A stretch of 64,000 bases of DNA from Duganella sp. OV510 (GTDB lineage Bacteria > Pseudomonadota > Gammaproteobacteria > Burkholderiales > Burkholderiaceae_D), in NCBI RefSeq assembly GCF_900100205.1, contig NZ_FNEQ01000001.1, forward strand, positions 682,001 to 746,000, read 5' to 3'. The first letter of the stretch is position 1; each line of letters begins with the position of its first letter. Under the pieces are notes generated by a model. That model was not told the DNA's origin and searched no databases. It saw only the letters and a list, made by a program, of their open reading frames with translations. The position numbers were made by a program, and so were the translations under genes. This document shows, piece by piece, positions 8,546 to 15,655 of this stretch.

Positions 8546-9508
8546 ATGGTAATCAGCGCCAGCGCATTGCAATTCAAATCCATCCACTATTGTGGGCAAC
8601 AAGCTGGGACACAGTTGATCATTACTGGAGCTGTACACGGCAATGAGACTTGTGGTACCAAGGCGATGGCTCAAGTGTTTGAAAATCTAGACCGTGGTGT
8701 GCTGGCGATAATAAAAGGTGGCGTAACGTTCGTACCGGTCGTAAATCCCCTCGCTTATGTGAAAGGCGAGCGCGCTGGCGATCGTAATCTCAATCGTAAT
8801 CTTTTCCCGAATCCAAACCCGCAGAATTTTGAGGATCGTGTAGCGAACTGGCTATGTCCTCTGCTGGCGCAGCATGATGTGCTGCTGGACTTGCATTCGT
8901 TCAGCGGAACCGGCGAGCCTTTCGTCATGGTCGGGCCGCGCAATAACGATGGGCCACTGGAGCCTTTCAAGCATGAGGCGCAGGAACGCGCCTGGGCGCG
9001 GCGGCTGGGCGTGCGGCGGTTTGTCGATGGCTGGCTGCGCACCTATGGCGCCGGCGTGCAGCGGCGCTTGAGCGGCAGCAGCGCGTTGCAGACAGTGCTG
9101 CGCTACGGCATGGGCACTACCGAATACATGCGCTCGGTCGGCGGCTATGCGCTGACGCTGGAATGTGGCCAGCACAATGATCCGCAAGCGCCCGAAGTGG
9201 CATATCGCGCCATCCTGAATACGCTGGCCTTCCTCGGCATGATTGATGCGCCCGAGCCGGAGCAGGTCCAGCCCGAGCAGATGGAGGCACTAAGCATGGT
9301 GTCGGTCTACGACAAACAGCACGCGGACGACAAGTTCAGTCGCGCCTGGGCCAGCTTCGATCCGGTCCGGCAAGGCGAGGAAATCGGCCGCCGCGTGGAT
9401 GGCACGCCGGTGCTGGCCGAGTTCGACGGCCGCATCCTGTTTCCGGACGCAGCAGCCGAAGCCAACAGCGAGTGGTACTACCTCACCCGCCCCAATCCAG
9501 CGTTTTAA
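8546..9508 (+). CDS. Succinylglutamate desuccinylase/aspartoacylase (peptidase M14-like) family protein
   Basis: A 320-residue zinc hydrolase of the AstE/AspA branch of the M14 carboxypeptidase fold. Zinc ligands are visible: His31 and Glu34 in [10 protein letters not shown] and His117 in LLDLHSFSG; Glu206 in [10 protein letters not shown] is the likely catalytic acid/base. RNLNRNLFP near residue 80 is the family's substrate-binding arginine segment. The family cleaves N-acyl amino acids or related amides; the substrate is unknown, and there are no arginine-catabolic (ast) genes here. The last 4 bp overlap the convergent SugE-type gene. The first ~300 bp are AT-rich like the upstream genes, the rest is GC-rich. 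Confidence 0.85.
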   Translation: MVISASALQFKSIHYCGQQAGTQLIITGAVHGNETCGTKAMAQVFENLDRGVLAIIKGGVTFVPVVNPLAYVKGERAGDRNLNRNLFPNPNPQNFEDRVANWLCPLLAQHDVLLDLHSFSGTGEPFVMVGPRNNDGPLEPFKHEAQERAWARRLGVRRFVDGWLRTYGAGVQRRLSGSSALQTVLRYGMGTTEYMRSVGGYALTLECGQHNDPQAPEVAYRAILNTLAFLGMIDAPEPEQVQPEQMEALSMVSVYDKQHADDKFSRAWASFDPVRQGEEIGRRVDGTPVLAEFDGRILFPDAAAEANSEWYYLTRPNPAF

Positions 9509-9822
9509 GCCGTCGATACCTTCAGGCCGATAATGCCGCCGACAATCATGGCGATACAGGTCAACCGCACGATGCTGGCCGGCTCATGCAGCACTACAAT
9601 GCCGTACACCACCGTCCCCACCGTGCCGATGCCAGTCCAGATCGCATAAGCTGTCCCCAGCGGCAGCGTGCGCAGCGCCAGGCCCAGCATGCCGACGCTG
9701 CCGGCCATCGCGGTCAGGGTCAGGACCGACGGCACCAGCTTGCTGAAGCCTTCGGTATATTTCAGGCCTACCGCCCACACTACTTCCAGCAATCCGGCCA
9801 AGATCAGAATTATCCATGTCAT
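9505..9822 (-). CDS. sugE: SugE/Gdx-type SMR transporter (guanidinium exporter class)
   Basis: A 105-residue four-helix SMR protein. [20 protein letters not shown] places the conserved glutamate at position 13, and the following KYTEGFSKL and AYAIWTGIG segments are characteristic of SugE rather than EmrE. SugE/Gdx proteins export guanidinium (known for the family), not broad cations. The longer open frame upstream (to 9930) would run through the divergent DUF1304 promoter; the ATG at 9822 gives the normal family length. I looked for a guanidine riboswitch in the 102-bp leader and saw none. Confidence 0.9.
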   Translation of the reverse strand: MTWIILILAGLLEVVWAVGLKYTEGFSKLVPSVLTLTAMAGSVGMLGLALRTLPLGTAYAIWTGIGTVGTVVYGIVVLHEPASIVRLTCIAMIVGGIIGLKVSTA

Positions 9823-9924
9823 GACGACACTATAGCATTCGGGCAAAATTTGGTGCAGGGCCTCTAGCCGCAAGCGCCTCAGCCGGGTGATAATGTTCCA
9901 CCAACATAACAATAAGGAGCACTC

Positions 9925-10284
9925 ATGCACTTAGCAGCCCAGATCGTCACCGCGCTGGTGGCGCTGATCCACGTCTACATCGTGTTGCTGGAAACCGTGC
10001 TGTTCAATTCACGCGGACGCCGCGTCTTTGGCCTGAGCAAGGAGAAGGCGGAAATTGTCCAGCCGGCGATGTCGAACCAAGGCTGCTACAACGGCTTCCT
10101 GGTCGCCGCGTTGGTGGTTGGTTACGTGCATCCAGACGCTGCCATTGCGTCGGCCTTTACCGTGTTCGGCCTGGCCTGCGTGGCGGTGGCTGGCATCTGG
10201 GGCGGTATCACCGTCAAGCGTTCGATCCTGCTGATTCAAACCCTGCCGGCAATCATCGGCCTGGCCCTGCACTTCGCGGCGTGA
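9925..10284 (+). CDS. DUF1304 family membrane protein
   Basis: A 119-residue protein with four hydrophobic helices. It shows the family pattern: [18 protein letters not shown] at the N-terminus, a loop with [12 protein letters not shown], then a conserved [11 protein letters not shown] and a [21 protein letters not shown]-terminus. DUF1304 proteins are small inner-membrane proteins of unknown function. AAGGAG is 7 nt upstream of the ATG at 9925. The stop codon is followed at once by the next small gene. Confidence 0.88.
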   Translation: MHLAAQIVTALVALIHVYIVLLETVLFNSRGRRVFGLSKEKAEIVQPAMSNQGCYNGFLVAALVVGYVHPDAAIASAFTVFGLACVAVAGIWGGITVKRSILLIQTLPAIIGLALHFAA

Positions 10285-10286
10285 CG

Positions 10287-10484
10287 ATGCAGTCCAAGGT
10301 CAACTGGGTACTGATGGGTTGCGCGGCCGCCGCGCTGGTGTTCACCGGCTACAAGGAGATCAGCAGAAAGCCGCAGCCGCATGTGGTCGACGACGCCGGC
10401 TGCACGCAGGACGCGATCAAGGGTATCGACAACATCACCGAGCGCGCGATCCAATCATCGAAGTGCGCACAGCGCGGCAAGTAG
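10287..10484 (+). CDS. Small putative lipoprotein/exported protein, 65 aa
   Basis: Starts two bases after the DUF1304 stop codon, so it is translationally coupled. The N-terminus MQSKVNWVLMGCAAAALVF is a short hydrophobic export segment; LMGC could be a lipobox with Cys12, or the segment may be an uncleaved anchor. The rest (HVVDDAGCTQDAIKGIDNI) is short and polar with two more Cys. Not recognised. A GTG at 10281 in the same frame is an alternative start. It ends 3 bp before the convergent gene's stop codon. Confidence 0.6.
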   Translation: MQSKVNWVLMGCAAAALVFTGYKEISRKPQPHVVDDAGCTQDAIKGIDNITERAIQSSKCAQRGK

Positions 10485-10486
10485 CT

Positions 10487-11512
10487 CTACTTGCGCAAGG
10501 TCGGCAGCGAGATTGTGACGGTCGGTGCTGCCGTGGTTTCGGCTGGTGGCTTGGCGCCGGTGCCGCGCAGCGCCAGCAGCCAGCCGACGCCGTCGAACCA
10601 GAACGGCGATCCTAGCGAGGCGGCAAAGGCAGTTGCCGTCCAGCCGATCAGCGCAAACACCAGCGCGGCGATGAATGGCCACACGCCGACCACACCATCA
10701 AAGCGCGCAGACGGCCAGCCGATCGGCAGCTTTTGCAGTTCCTGCGCCTGTGCCTTGGCCGCCTTGGTTTGCGCCAGCGCGGTCGCAGCGCCATCCGCAG
10801 ATGCTGTCGACGCCGGCAAGCCTGCCGCGTGCACCAGCTGCGCTTTGGCTACCGTGCCATCGCGCAGCTCAGCATCGTTCCACAGCCGCGTGGACAGCTG
10901 CAATGCGTCGATATTCATCACCGCCGCATAAAACAGGCCGACCAGGAATAGCACGAACTGTGAACGCCGCTTATACCAGCCGCTGATGCGCTCCATCACC
11001 GTGTCGTACCAGATGCGCACGGCATTCTCCAGCGCCGCCACATCATCCGGCCCCTCGCCCATGATGGCCAGCAGCGTGCGCGTCAATCCTTCATTGCCGA
11101 CCTTATTCAACAGCATGGCCGCTGTCTGGCCTTTGCCGTAGCGGGTGGTCAGCGTCGACACGAAAGCACGCGCAAAAATCGCCGAGGGAATATACGAAGG
11201 CATGCGACCTCGCTGCGCCATGCCGCTGATCAGCGGATGCCGCATCACCTCGGCCGCCAGCGACTGCGCATCCAGCTTGTCGAGCCGGAAGCCGCCATCC
11301 AGCCGTAACAGCCGCTGCAACGACGGCAGGATGCCGCGCAGACGCGACTTGCCGGCCGGCTCGTGCAGCAGTGTGAGCACGCCGTCCAGCAGCACCTTGG
11401 CGCGCGTCTGGAACAGCGAGGCGATCGCTTCGCGCGTGGCGCTGCACAGCAGGCTCACCGCCAGAAAGGTGTACGACAGGCCGATAAACACATCCAGGTA
11501 GGAACTCGACAT
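10487..11512 (-). CDS. Membrane protein of unknown function, 341 aa
   Basis: Has an N-terminal hydrophobic helix (residues 5-25), a soluble stretch, then helices near 185-203 and 277-298. Distinct motifs are IWYDTVMERISGWYKRRSQF just before the second membrane segment, NIDALQLSTRLWND just after it, and SLGSPFWFDGVGWLLALRG after the third. These recur in a widespread bacterial family that has no assigned function as far as I know. An Ala-rich linker lies around residues 230-262. It is a single gene with a leader of about 125 bp facing the ArsR gene. Confidence 0.8.
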   Translation of the reverse strand: MSSSYLDVFIGLSYTFLAVSLLCSATREAIASLFQTRAKVLLDGVLTLLHEPAGKSRLRGILPSLQRLLRLDGGFRLDKLDAQSLAAEVMRHPLISGMAQRGRMPSYIPSAIFARAFVSTLTTRYGKGQTAAMLLNKVGNEGLTRTLLAIMGEGPDDVAALENAVRIWYDTVMERISGWYKRRSQFVLFLVGLFYAAVMNIDALQLSTRLWNDAELRDGTVAKAQLVHAAGLPASTASADGAATALAQTKAAKAQAQELQKLPIGWPSARFDGVVGVWPFIAALVFALIGWTATAFAASLGSPFWFDGVGWLLALRGTGAKPPAETTAAPTVTISLPTLRK

Positions 11513-11597
11513 AAGCGGAGCGATAAATTTTCAACAATGTTCTAATAACATAAAGGATTTTCGAGCCGCCAGCACGCTTTTTATTTATATCGTAGAA

Positions 11598-11617
11598 TTC
11601 CGATATTGAAATCGGAA
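11598..11617. promoter_or_regulatory. Inverted repeat, candidate ArsR operator
   Basis: TTCCGAT (11598-11604), 6-nt spacer, ATCGGAA (11611-11617): perfect 7-bp arms. It lies 22 bp upstream of the ArsR-type gene, where ArsR repressors bind. Probably autoregulates the arsR-type/reductase operon (inference). Confidence 0.55.
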
Positions 11618-11639
11618 AAACACGATACATATAGCCATC

Positions 11640-11930
11640 ATGGACATAGACGCGATCCACAAAGCCCTTGCCAACCCGATGCGGCGCCAGATCCTGGCGT
11701 GGCTGAAGGAGCCGGACGTATATTTTTCGGAACAGCAGCATCCGCTGAGCCTGGGAGTATGCGCGGGCATGATCGACCGCCGCGCCGGCCTGTCGCAATC
11801 GACGATGTCCGCCCACCTGGCCGTGCTGGTCAAGGCCGGGCTGGTCAAGTCGGAGCGGGTCGGCCAGTGGAATTATTTCAAACGAGATGAAGCAGTCATC
11901 CAGGCCTTCATCGACCAAATGCAACTATAG
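11640..11930 (+). CDS. ArsR/SmtB-family HTH regulator
   Basis: A 96-residue winged-helix protein: IHKALANPMRRQILAWL opens the fold, and GLSQSTMSAHLAVLVKAGLV is the recognition helix plus following turn. The classical ArsR metal motif (CxC) is absent. The single cysteine, Cys41 in LSLGVCAGMI, precedes the recognition helix and may sense electrophiles or oxidation rather than metal. No Shine-Dalgarno is visible before the ATG, so the mRNA may be leaderless. The gene lies 11 bp upstream of an Old Yellow Enzyme reductase, which fits a repressor of a quinone/enone detoxification operon. Confidence 0.85.
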   Translation: MDIDAIHKALANPMRRQILAWLKEPDVYFSEQQHPLSLGVCAGMIDRRAGLSQSTMSAHLAVLVKAGLVKSERVGQWNYFKRDEAVIQAFIDQMQL

Positions 11931-11941
11931 GGAACCTCATC

Positions 11942-12997
11942 ATGCCTACTCTGTTCGATCCGATCACTATCGGCGATATCACCCTGAAAAACCGCGTCGT
12001 CATGGCGCCGCTGACCCGCGCCCGCGCCACTGGCGGCGGCCGCGTGCCGAACGCGCTGATGGCCAAGTATTATGAACAACGCGCCACCGCCGGCCTGATC
12101 CTCAGCGAAGCTACTGCCGTCACGCCGCAAGGCGTCGGCTATGCCGATACGCCGGGCCTGTGGTCGGACGAGCAGGTGGAAGGCTGGAAGCAAGTCACCG
12201 CCGCCGTGCATGCCAAGGGCGGCGTGATCTTCGCGCAGCTGTGGCACGTTGGCCGCATCTCGGACCCGAGTTTCCTGAACGGCGATGCGCCGGTGTCGTC
12301 CAGCGCGATTGCGGCCGAGGGCCATGTCAGCCTGCTGCGTCCGCAGCGTCCATATCCGGTGCCGCGTGCGCTGGATACGACGGAGCTGGCTGGTGTGGTG
12401 GCCGCTTACAAGAAGGCTGCTGAAAACGCCAAGCAAGCCGGCTTTGACGGCGTGCAGATTCATGGCGCCAACGGCTATCTGCTGGATCAGTTCCTGCAAA
12501 GTAAAACCAACCAGCGTACCGACCAGTATGGCGGCCCGGTCGAGAACCGTGCGCGCCTGATGCTGCAAGTGACGGATGCGGTGATTGAAGTGTGGGGCGC
12601 GGACCGCGTTGGCATGCACCTGGCACCACGTCGCGATTCGCACGATATGGGCGATGCCAACCCGGCCGAGACCTTCGGCTATGTGGCGCGCGAGCTGGGC
12701 AAGCGCAAGATCGCCTTCATCGCTGCGCGCGAGGCGGTGGGTGAGGACAGCCTGGCGCCGCTGATCAAGAAAGAGTTCGGCGGTGTGTTTATCGCCAATG
12801 AAAAGCTGGACAAGGTGGTGGCGCAGGGCCTGCTGGATAGCGGCAAGGCGGATGCGGTTGCGTTTGGCAAGGACTATATCTCCAATCCGGATCTGGTGGA
12901 GCGTCTGCAAGCCGATGCGCCGCTGAATCCATGGAAAGCGGAAACCTTCTACGGTCCTGGCGAAGAAGGTTATACCGACTACCCTGCCCTGGCGTAA
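11942..12997 (+). CDS. Old Yellow Enzyme family alkene reductase (NemA-like)
   Basis: A 351-residue FMN-dependent (beta/alpha)8 reductase: PLTRARATG near residue 22 and AQLWHVGRIS near 99 are flavin-binding segments, and the substrate-activating pair His174/Asn177 lies in QIHGANGYLLDQFLQSKTN. QYGGPVENRARL follows. It reduces activated C=C bonds, N-ethylmaleimide, nitro compounds and nitrate esters with NADPH in the cytoplasm. It is close to E. coli NemA in motifs. It sits directly behind the ArsR-type regulator, likely its own repressor, and is closed by a hairpin at 13005-13027. Confidence 0.93.
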   Translation: MPTLFDPITIGDITLKNRVVMAPLTRARATGGGRVPNALMAKYYEQRATAGLILSEATAVTPQGVGYADTPGLWSDEQVEGWKQVTAAVHAKGGVIFAQLWHVGRISDPSFLNGDAPVSSSAIAAEGHVSLLRPQRPYPVPRALDTTELAGVVAAYKKAAENAKQAGFDGVQIHGANGYLLDQFLQSKTNQRTDQYGGPVENRARLMLQVTDAVIEVWGADRVGMHLAPRRDSHDMGDANPAETFGYVARELGKRKIAFIAAREAVGEDSLAPLIKKEFGGVFIANEKLDKVVAQGLLDSGKADAVAFGKDYISNPDLVERLQADAPLNPWKAETFYGPGEEGYTDYPALA

Positions 12998-13004
12998 GCA
13001 GTAC

Positions 13005-13027
13005 CCCGCAGCCCGATAGGCTGCGGG
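13005..13027. terminator. Hairpin between the convergent reductase and MBL genes
   Basis: CCCGCAGCC / GGCTGCGGG, 9-bp stem with a 5-nt loop, followed by ATTTAG on the plus strand and preceded by few A residues. It sits in the 32-bp gap of a convergent pair, so it probably ends transcription from the left; the poor T-run lowers confidence. Confidence 0.65.
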
Positions 13028-13029
13028 AT

Positions 13030-13983
13030 TTAGCGTGGCTGGGTGTAGCTTACGGGGACGAACAGATAACCGCCCTTGCCATTGCTGCGCACATGCCCCA
13101 GCGCAGGGAACGACAGGTGTGGCGCGCCAATCAGATACCCTTCCTTGGCCGCCGCAGCAAACGCTTCCTTGCGCTCAGTAATCGCGATCTTGCTGTCGGT
13201 ATCGAACGAGATGCCAACACCAGGATCATCAAACTGCACCGCCTGCACGTGCAGCAAATCTCCCAGCAATACCAGCTTCTGCCCCTTGCTCTCCACCACA
13301 TAGGTGATATGGCCCGGCGTATGGCCGCCGTTAAAATACGACTTAATACCAGGCACCAGCTCGGTATTCGCCACAATCGCCTGGAACTTGCCCGCCTTCA
13401 CATACGGATTGATCGACACCATCGGCCCCTGGAAATTATCCTTGGCCTCGGGCGATGCCTTGTCCAGATTAGTCTGGCTCAAGTAGTAATCCGCATCCAG
13501 CTTGCCGGCGCGCACAATCGCATTCGGAAACACGCGCTGTTCATTCAACGCCAGCCCGCCCACGTGGTCGCCATGCATATGGCTGATATAGATCTCATCG
13601 ACCTGCTCCGGCTTGTACCCGGACGCCTTCAGGTTGCCGACCAGTTGCCCCAGCGTCGGCCCGAACAGGCTGGCGGCGCCGGTATCGATCAGCACCAGCT
13701 TGCTGCCCGTATTAATCAGGAAGCCGTTCACCGAGGTTTGCAGCGGGCTTTTCTGGAACGACCGGGCCAGTGCCGCATTGGTCTTGGCCAGCGGCTGCTT
13801 GAGCAGCTTGTCGACCGGCAGATCCAGCGTGCCGTCGTTGAGCACGGTGACTTCAAAATCACCCAGCGTGGTGCGATAAAAGCCGGGCGCCTGGTAACGC
13901 GCCATCGGCGCCCCCGCCTGCGCGGCAGCGGTCACCAGCAAGGTTGCAGCAATCGCCAAGGGCTTCAAAATACTTGTGGACAT
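13030..13983 (-). CDS. Exported metallo-beta-lactamase-fold hydrolase
   Basis: A 317-residue protein. The first ~23 residues (LKPLAIAATLLVTAAAQAGA region) form a Sec signal peptide, so it is periplasmic. The zinc motif HxHxDH is His135, His137, Asp139, His140 in ISHMHGDHVGG. FNGGHTPGHITYVVES and LLGDLLHVQA supply the later His and Asp ligands. MBL proteins of this size class include lactonases, quorum-quenching enzymes and organophosphate hydrolases; it is not a class-B1 beta-lactamase by motif layout. No gene nearby suggests its substrate. Confidence 0.88.
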   Translation of the reverse strand: MSTSILKPLAIAATLLVTAAAQAGAPMARYQAPGFYRTTLGDFEVTVLNDGTLDLPVDKLLKQPLAKTNAALARSFQKSPLQTSVNGFLINTGSKLVLIDTGAASLFGPTLGQLVGNLKASGYKPEQVDEIYISHMHGDHVGGLALNEQRVFPNAIVRAGKLDADYYLSQTNLDKASPEAKDNFQGPMVSINPYVKAGKFQAIVANTELVPGIKSYFNGGHTPGHITYVVESKGQKLVLLGDLLHVQAVQFDDPGVGISFDTDSKIAITERKEAFAAAAKEGYLIGAPHLSFPALGHVRSNGKGGYLFVPVSYTQPR

Positions 13984-14083
13984 GACTCCCCTTTATTTTT
14001 TGATCAGTGTGAGGATCACACAATACCTGAAATGTATTCTTTACACATTTTAGTATCGACAAAGGTTGTCAGTTCGCTTAATA

Positions 14084-14106
14084 TGAATAGTAACAATTCT
14101 CATTCC
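14084..14106. promoter_or_regulatory. Candidate Fur box upstream of the sigma factor gene
   Basis: The AT-rich stretch from 14084, with the right half AATTCTCATT (14095-14104) and a weaker left half GAATAGTAA, matches the hexamer pattern of Fur operators. It lies 17-39 bp before the sigma-factor start. FecI-type sigma genes are commonly Fur-repressed, so iron control is expected; the left half-site is imperfect. Confidence 0.45.
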
Positions 14107-14122
14107 CATTCTACCAGTTTCC

Positions 14123-14623
14123 TTGAACCAGCCTTCCACCAGTACCGTCGAGACGCTGTATCTTGACCACCATGCGTGGCTAAGAGGATGGCTACAGCGC
14201 CGCCTGGACAACAGCAGCGACGCATCCGACCTGGCGCAGGACACTTTCGTCAGCGTCATCTCCACCGGCAATGCGAGCGACATCCGCGAGCCGCGCCCCT
14301 TCCTGGCCACCATCGCGCGCCGCCTGCTGGCGCATCGGCACCGTCGCCACCTGCTGGAAACAGCCTACCTTGAGGCCCTGGCCGCCCTGCCCGAGGCATC
14401 GATGCCTTCGCCGGAAACGCGCCTGATCGTCATCCAGGTGCTACAGGAAATCGACCAGGCGCTGGATGGCCTGCCGCCACCCGTGCGCCAAGCCTTCCTG
14501 CTGGCGCAACTGGAAGGCCTGACCTACGAACAGATCGCCACGCTGCTGCATATTTCCACCAGCTCGGTGAAGCAATACCTGACGCGCGCCAACCGCCAAT
14601 GCCTGTTCGCCCTCACGCCATGA
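14123..14623 (+). CDS. ECF sigma factor, FecI type (iron transport)
   Basis: A 166-residue ECF sigma factor. Region 2 spans residues about 10-75 (LYLDHHAWLRGWLQRRLDNS, SDASDLAQDTFVSVI), and region 4 about 105-160 (LPPPVRQAFLLAQLEGLTYE then a helix-turn-helix, IATLLHISTSSVKQYLTRA). The only sensible start is TTG at 14123; no in-frame ATG or GTG lies upstream or near, and no Shine-Dalgarno is visible, so translation may be weak or the start misjudged. Its stop overlaps the fecR start as ATGA. With FecR and the STN receptor downstream it should form a cell-surface signalling system switched on by a ferric siderophore. Confidence 0.88.
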   Translation: MNQPSTSTVETLYLDHHAWLRGWLQRRLDNSSDASDLAQDTFVSVISTGNASDIREPRPFLATIARRLLAHRHRRHLLETAYLEALAALPEASMPSPETRLIVIQVLQEIDQALDGLPPPVRQAFLLAQLEGLTYEQIATLLHISTSSVKQYLTRANRQCLFALTP

Positions 14624-15579
14624 AGCGCAACTTCAGCGACACAGCCGCCGACCAGGCGGCCGAATGGCTGACAGCGCTGATGGCCAGCGATTTCAGTGCA
14701 GCCGACCAGGAGCGCTGGCAGCAATGGCGCGCCGCCGATCCCGATCATGCGCGCGCATGGCAGCACATCGAGGCTGTCTGCGCCCGCTTGCACGGTTTAC
14801 GCGGCGGCGCTGCCTACACGGCGCTATCGACACCGCCGACCAGCCGGCGCAACAGCATCGCGGTGCTGCTCGGCCTGGGCGTCGCCGGTGCTGCTGGTGC
14901 GCTGGGTACGCGCACGCATCAATGGCAGGAACTCACCGCCGACCTGCGCACCTCGGTCGGCGAGCGCCGCCAGTGGACGCTGGACGACGGCACGCGCGTG
15001 CTGCTTAACACCGCCAGCGCCGTCAACCTGCGTTTCGATGCGCATCAGCGCCGGCTGGAACTGGTGACCGGCGAAATCCGCATTGAAACCGGCCATGCGA
15101 CAACTGTAGCCGCAGCCGCAGCCGGCCGCCCGTTCATCGTGCAGACCGCGCAAGGCAGCGTGCGCGCGCTGGGCACCGCCTTCACCGTGCGCCAGATGGT
15201 GGGCCGCACACAGGTCGATGTGCAGCGCAGCGCAGTCGAGATCACGCCAGCAGGCGCGGCACCACGGCGCCTGGATGCCGGCCAGCGCACCGCCTTCTCG
15301 GCCACGGCCATCGATGCGCCAACGCCATCCTCCAGCGACAACGTGGCGTGGACGCTGGGCGCCATCGTCGCCGACGAGATGCGCCTGGCCGACTTTCTGG
15401 CCGAACTGGGGCGCTACCGGCGCGGCGTGCTGCGCTGCGATCCAGCCGCCGCCGAGCTGCGCTTCTCCGGCGTCTTCCCGTTGAAAGACACGGACGCCAT
15501 CCTGGCCATGCTGCCCAAGTCGCTGCCGGTGCGCATCCGCACATTTAGCGCATATTGGGTCCATGTCGAAAAAAGATAA
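14620..15579 (+). CDS. FecR-family anti-sigma/sigma regulator
   Basis: A 319-residue protein. The N-terminus is the DUF4880 domain (QAAEWLTALMASDFSAADQE, then RAADPDHARAWQHIEAV). A hydrophobic helix near 80-98 (SIAVLLGLGVAGAAGALG) is the membrane segment, followed by the periplasmic FecR domain (GERRQWTLDDGTRVLLNTAS near 115, GQRTAFS, and a C-terminal STN-like part GVLRCDPAAAELRFSGVFP). It relays the receptor signal to the sigma factor and holds it inactive otherwise. The start overlaps the sigma stop codon (ATGA). The 5'-sigma-FecR-receptor-3' order is the classical one. Confidence 0.92.
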   Translation: MKRNFSDTAADQAAEWLTALMASDFSAADQERWQQWRAADPDHARAWQHIEAVCARLHGLRGGAAYTALSTPPTSRRNSIAVLLGLGVAGAAGALGTRTHQWQELTADLRTSVGERRQWTLDDGTRVLLNTASAVNLRFDAHQRRLELVTGEIRIETGHATTVAAAAAGRPFIVQTAQGSVRALGTAFTVRQMVGRTQVDVQRSAVEITPAGAAPRRLDAGQRTAFSATAIDAPTPSSSDNVAWTLGAIVADEMRLADFLAELGRYRRGVLRCDPAAAELRFSGVFPLKDTDAILAMLPKSLPVRIRTFSAYWVHVEKR

Positions 15580-15615
15580 AAAAATCCTGCCCGATTTTCA
15601 AACTTGCGGCACCTA

Positions 15616-15646
15616 TCAAGTAAGCACTCCACTTTTACTTACTTGA
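15616..15646 (+). promoter_or_regulatory. Inverted repeat abutting the receptor ribosome-binding site
   Basis: TCAAGTAAG (15616-15624) and CTTACTTGA (15638-15646), perfect 9-bp arms with a 13-nt loop. The right arm shares its last two bases with the GAGG Shine-Dalgarno (15645-15648) of the TonB receptor. It could be a hairpin that tunes translation or a DNA site for a regulator; sequence alone cannot decide. Confidence 0.4.
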
Positions 15647-15655
15647 GGAACCGTC

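Noticed and set aside
9823..9924. Guanidine riboswitch ahead of the sugE-type gene
   Set aside because: A short stretch GGCTAGAGGCCC on the minus strand recalls part of ykkC, but the conserved paired elements and ACGR loops are missing.
11103..11924. Minus-strand 273-codon frame spanning the ArsR gene
   Set aside because: It runs through the ArsR operator and both neighbouring genes out of frame; the ArsR reading has a clear HTH domain.
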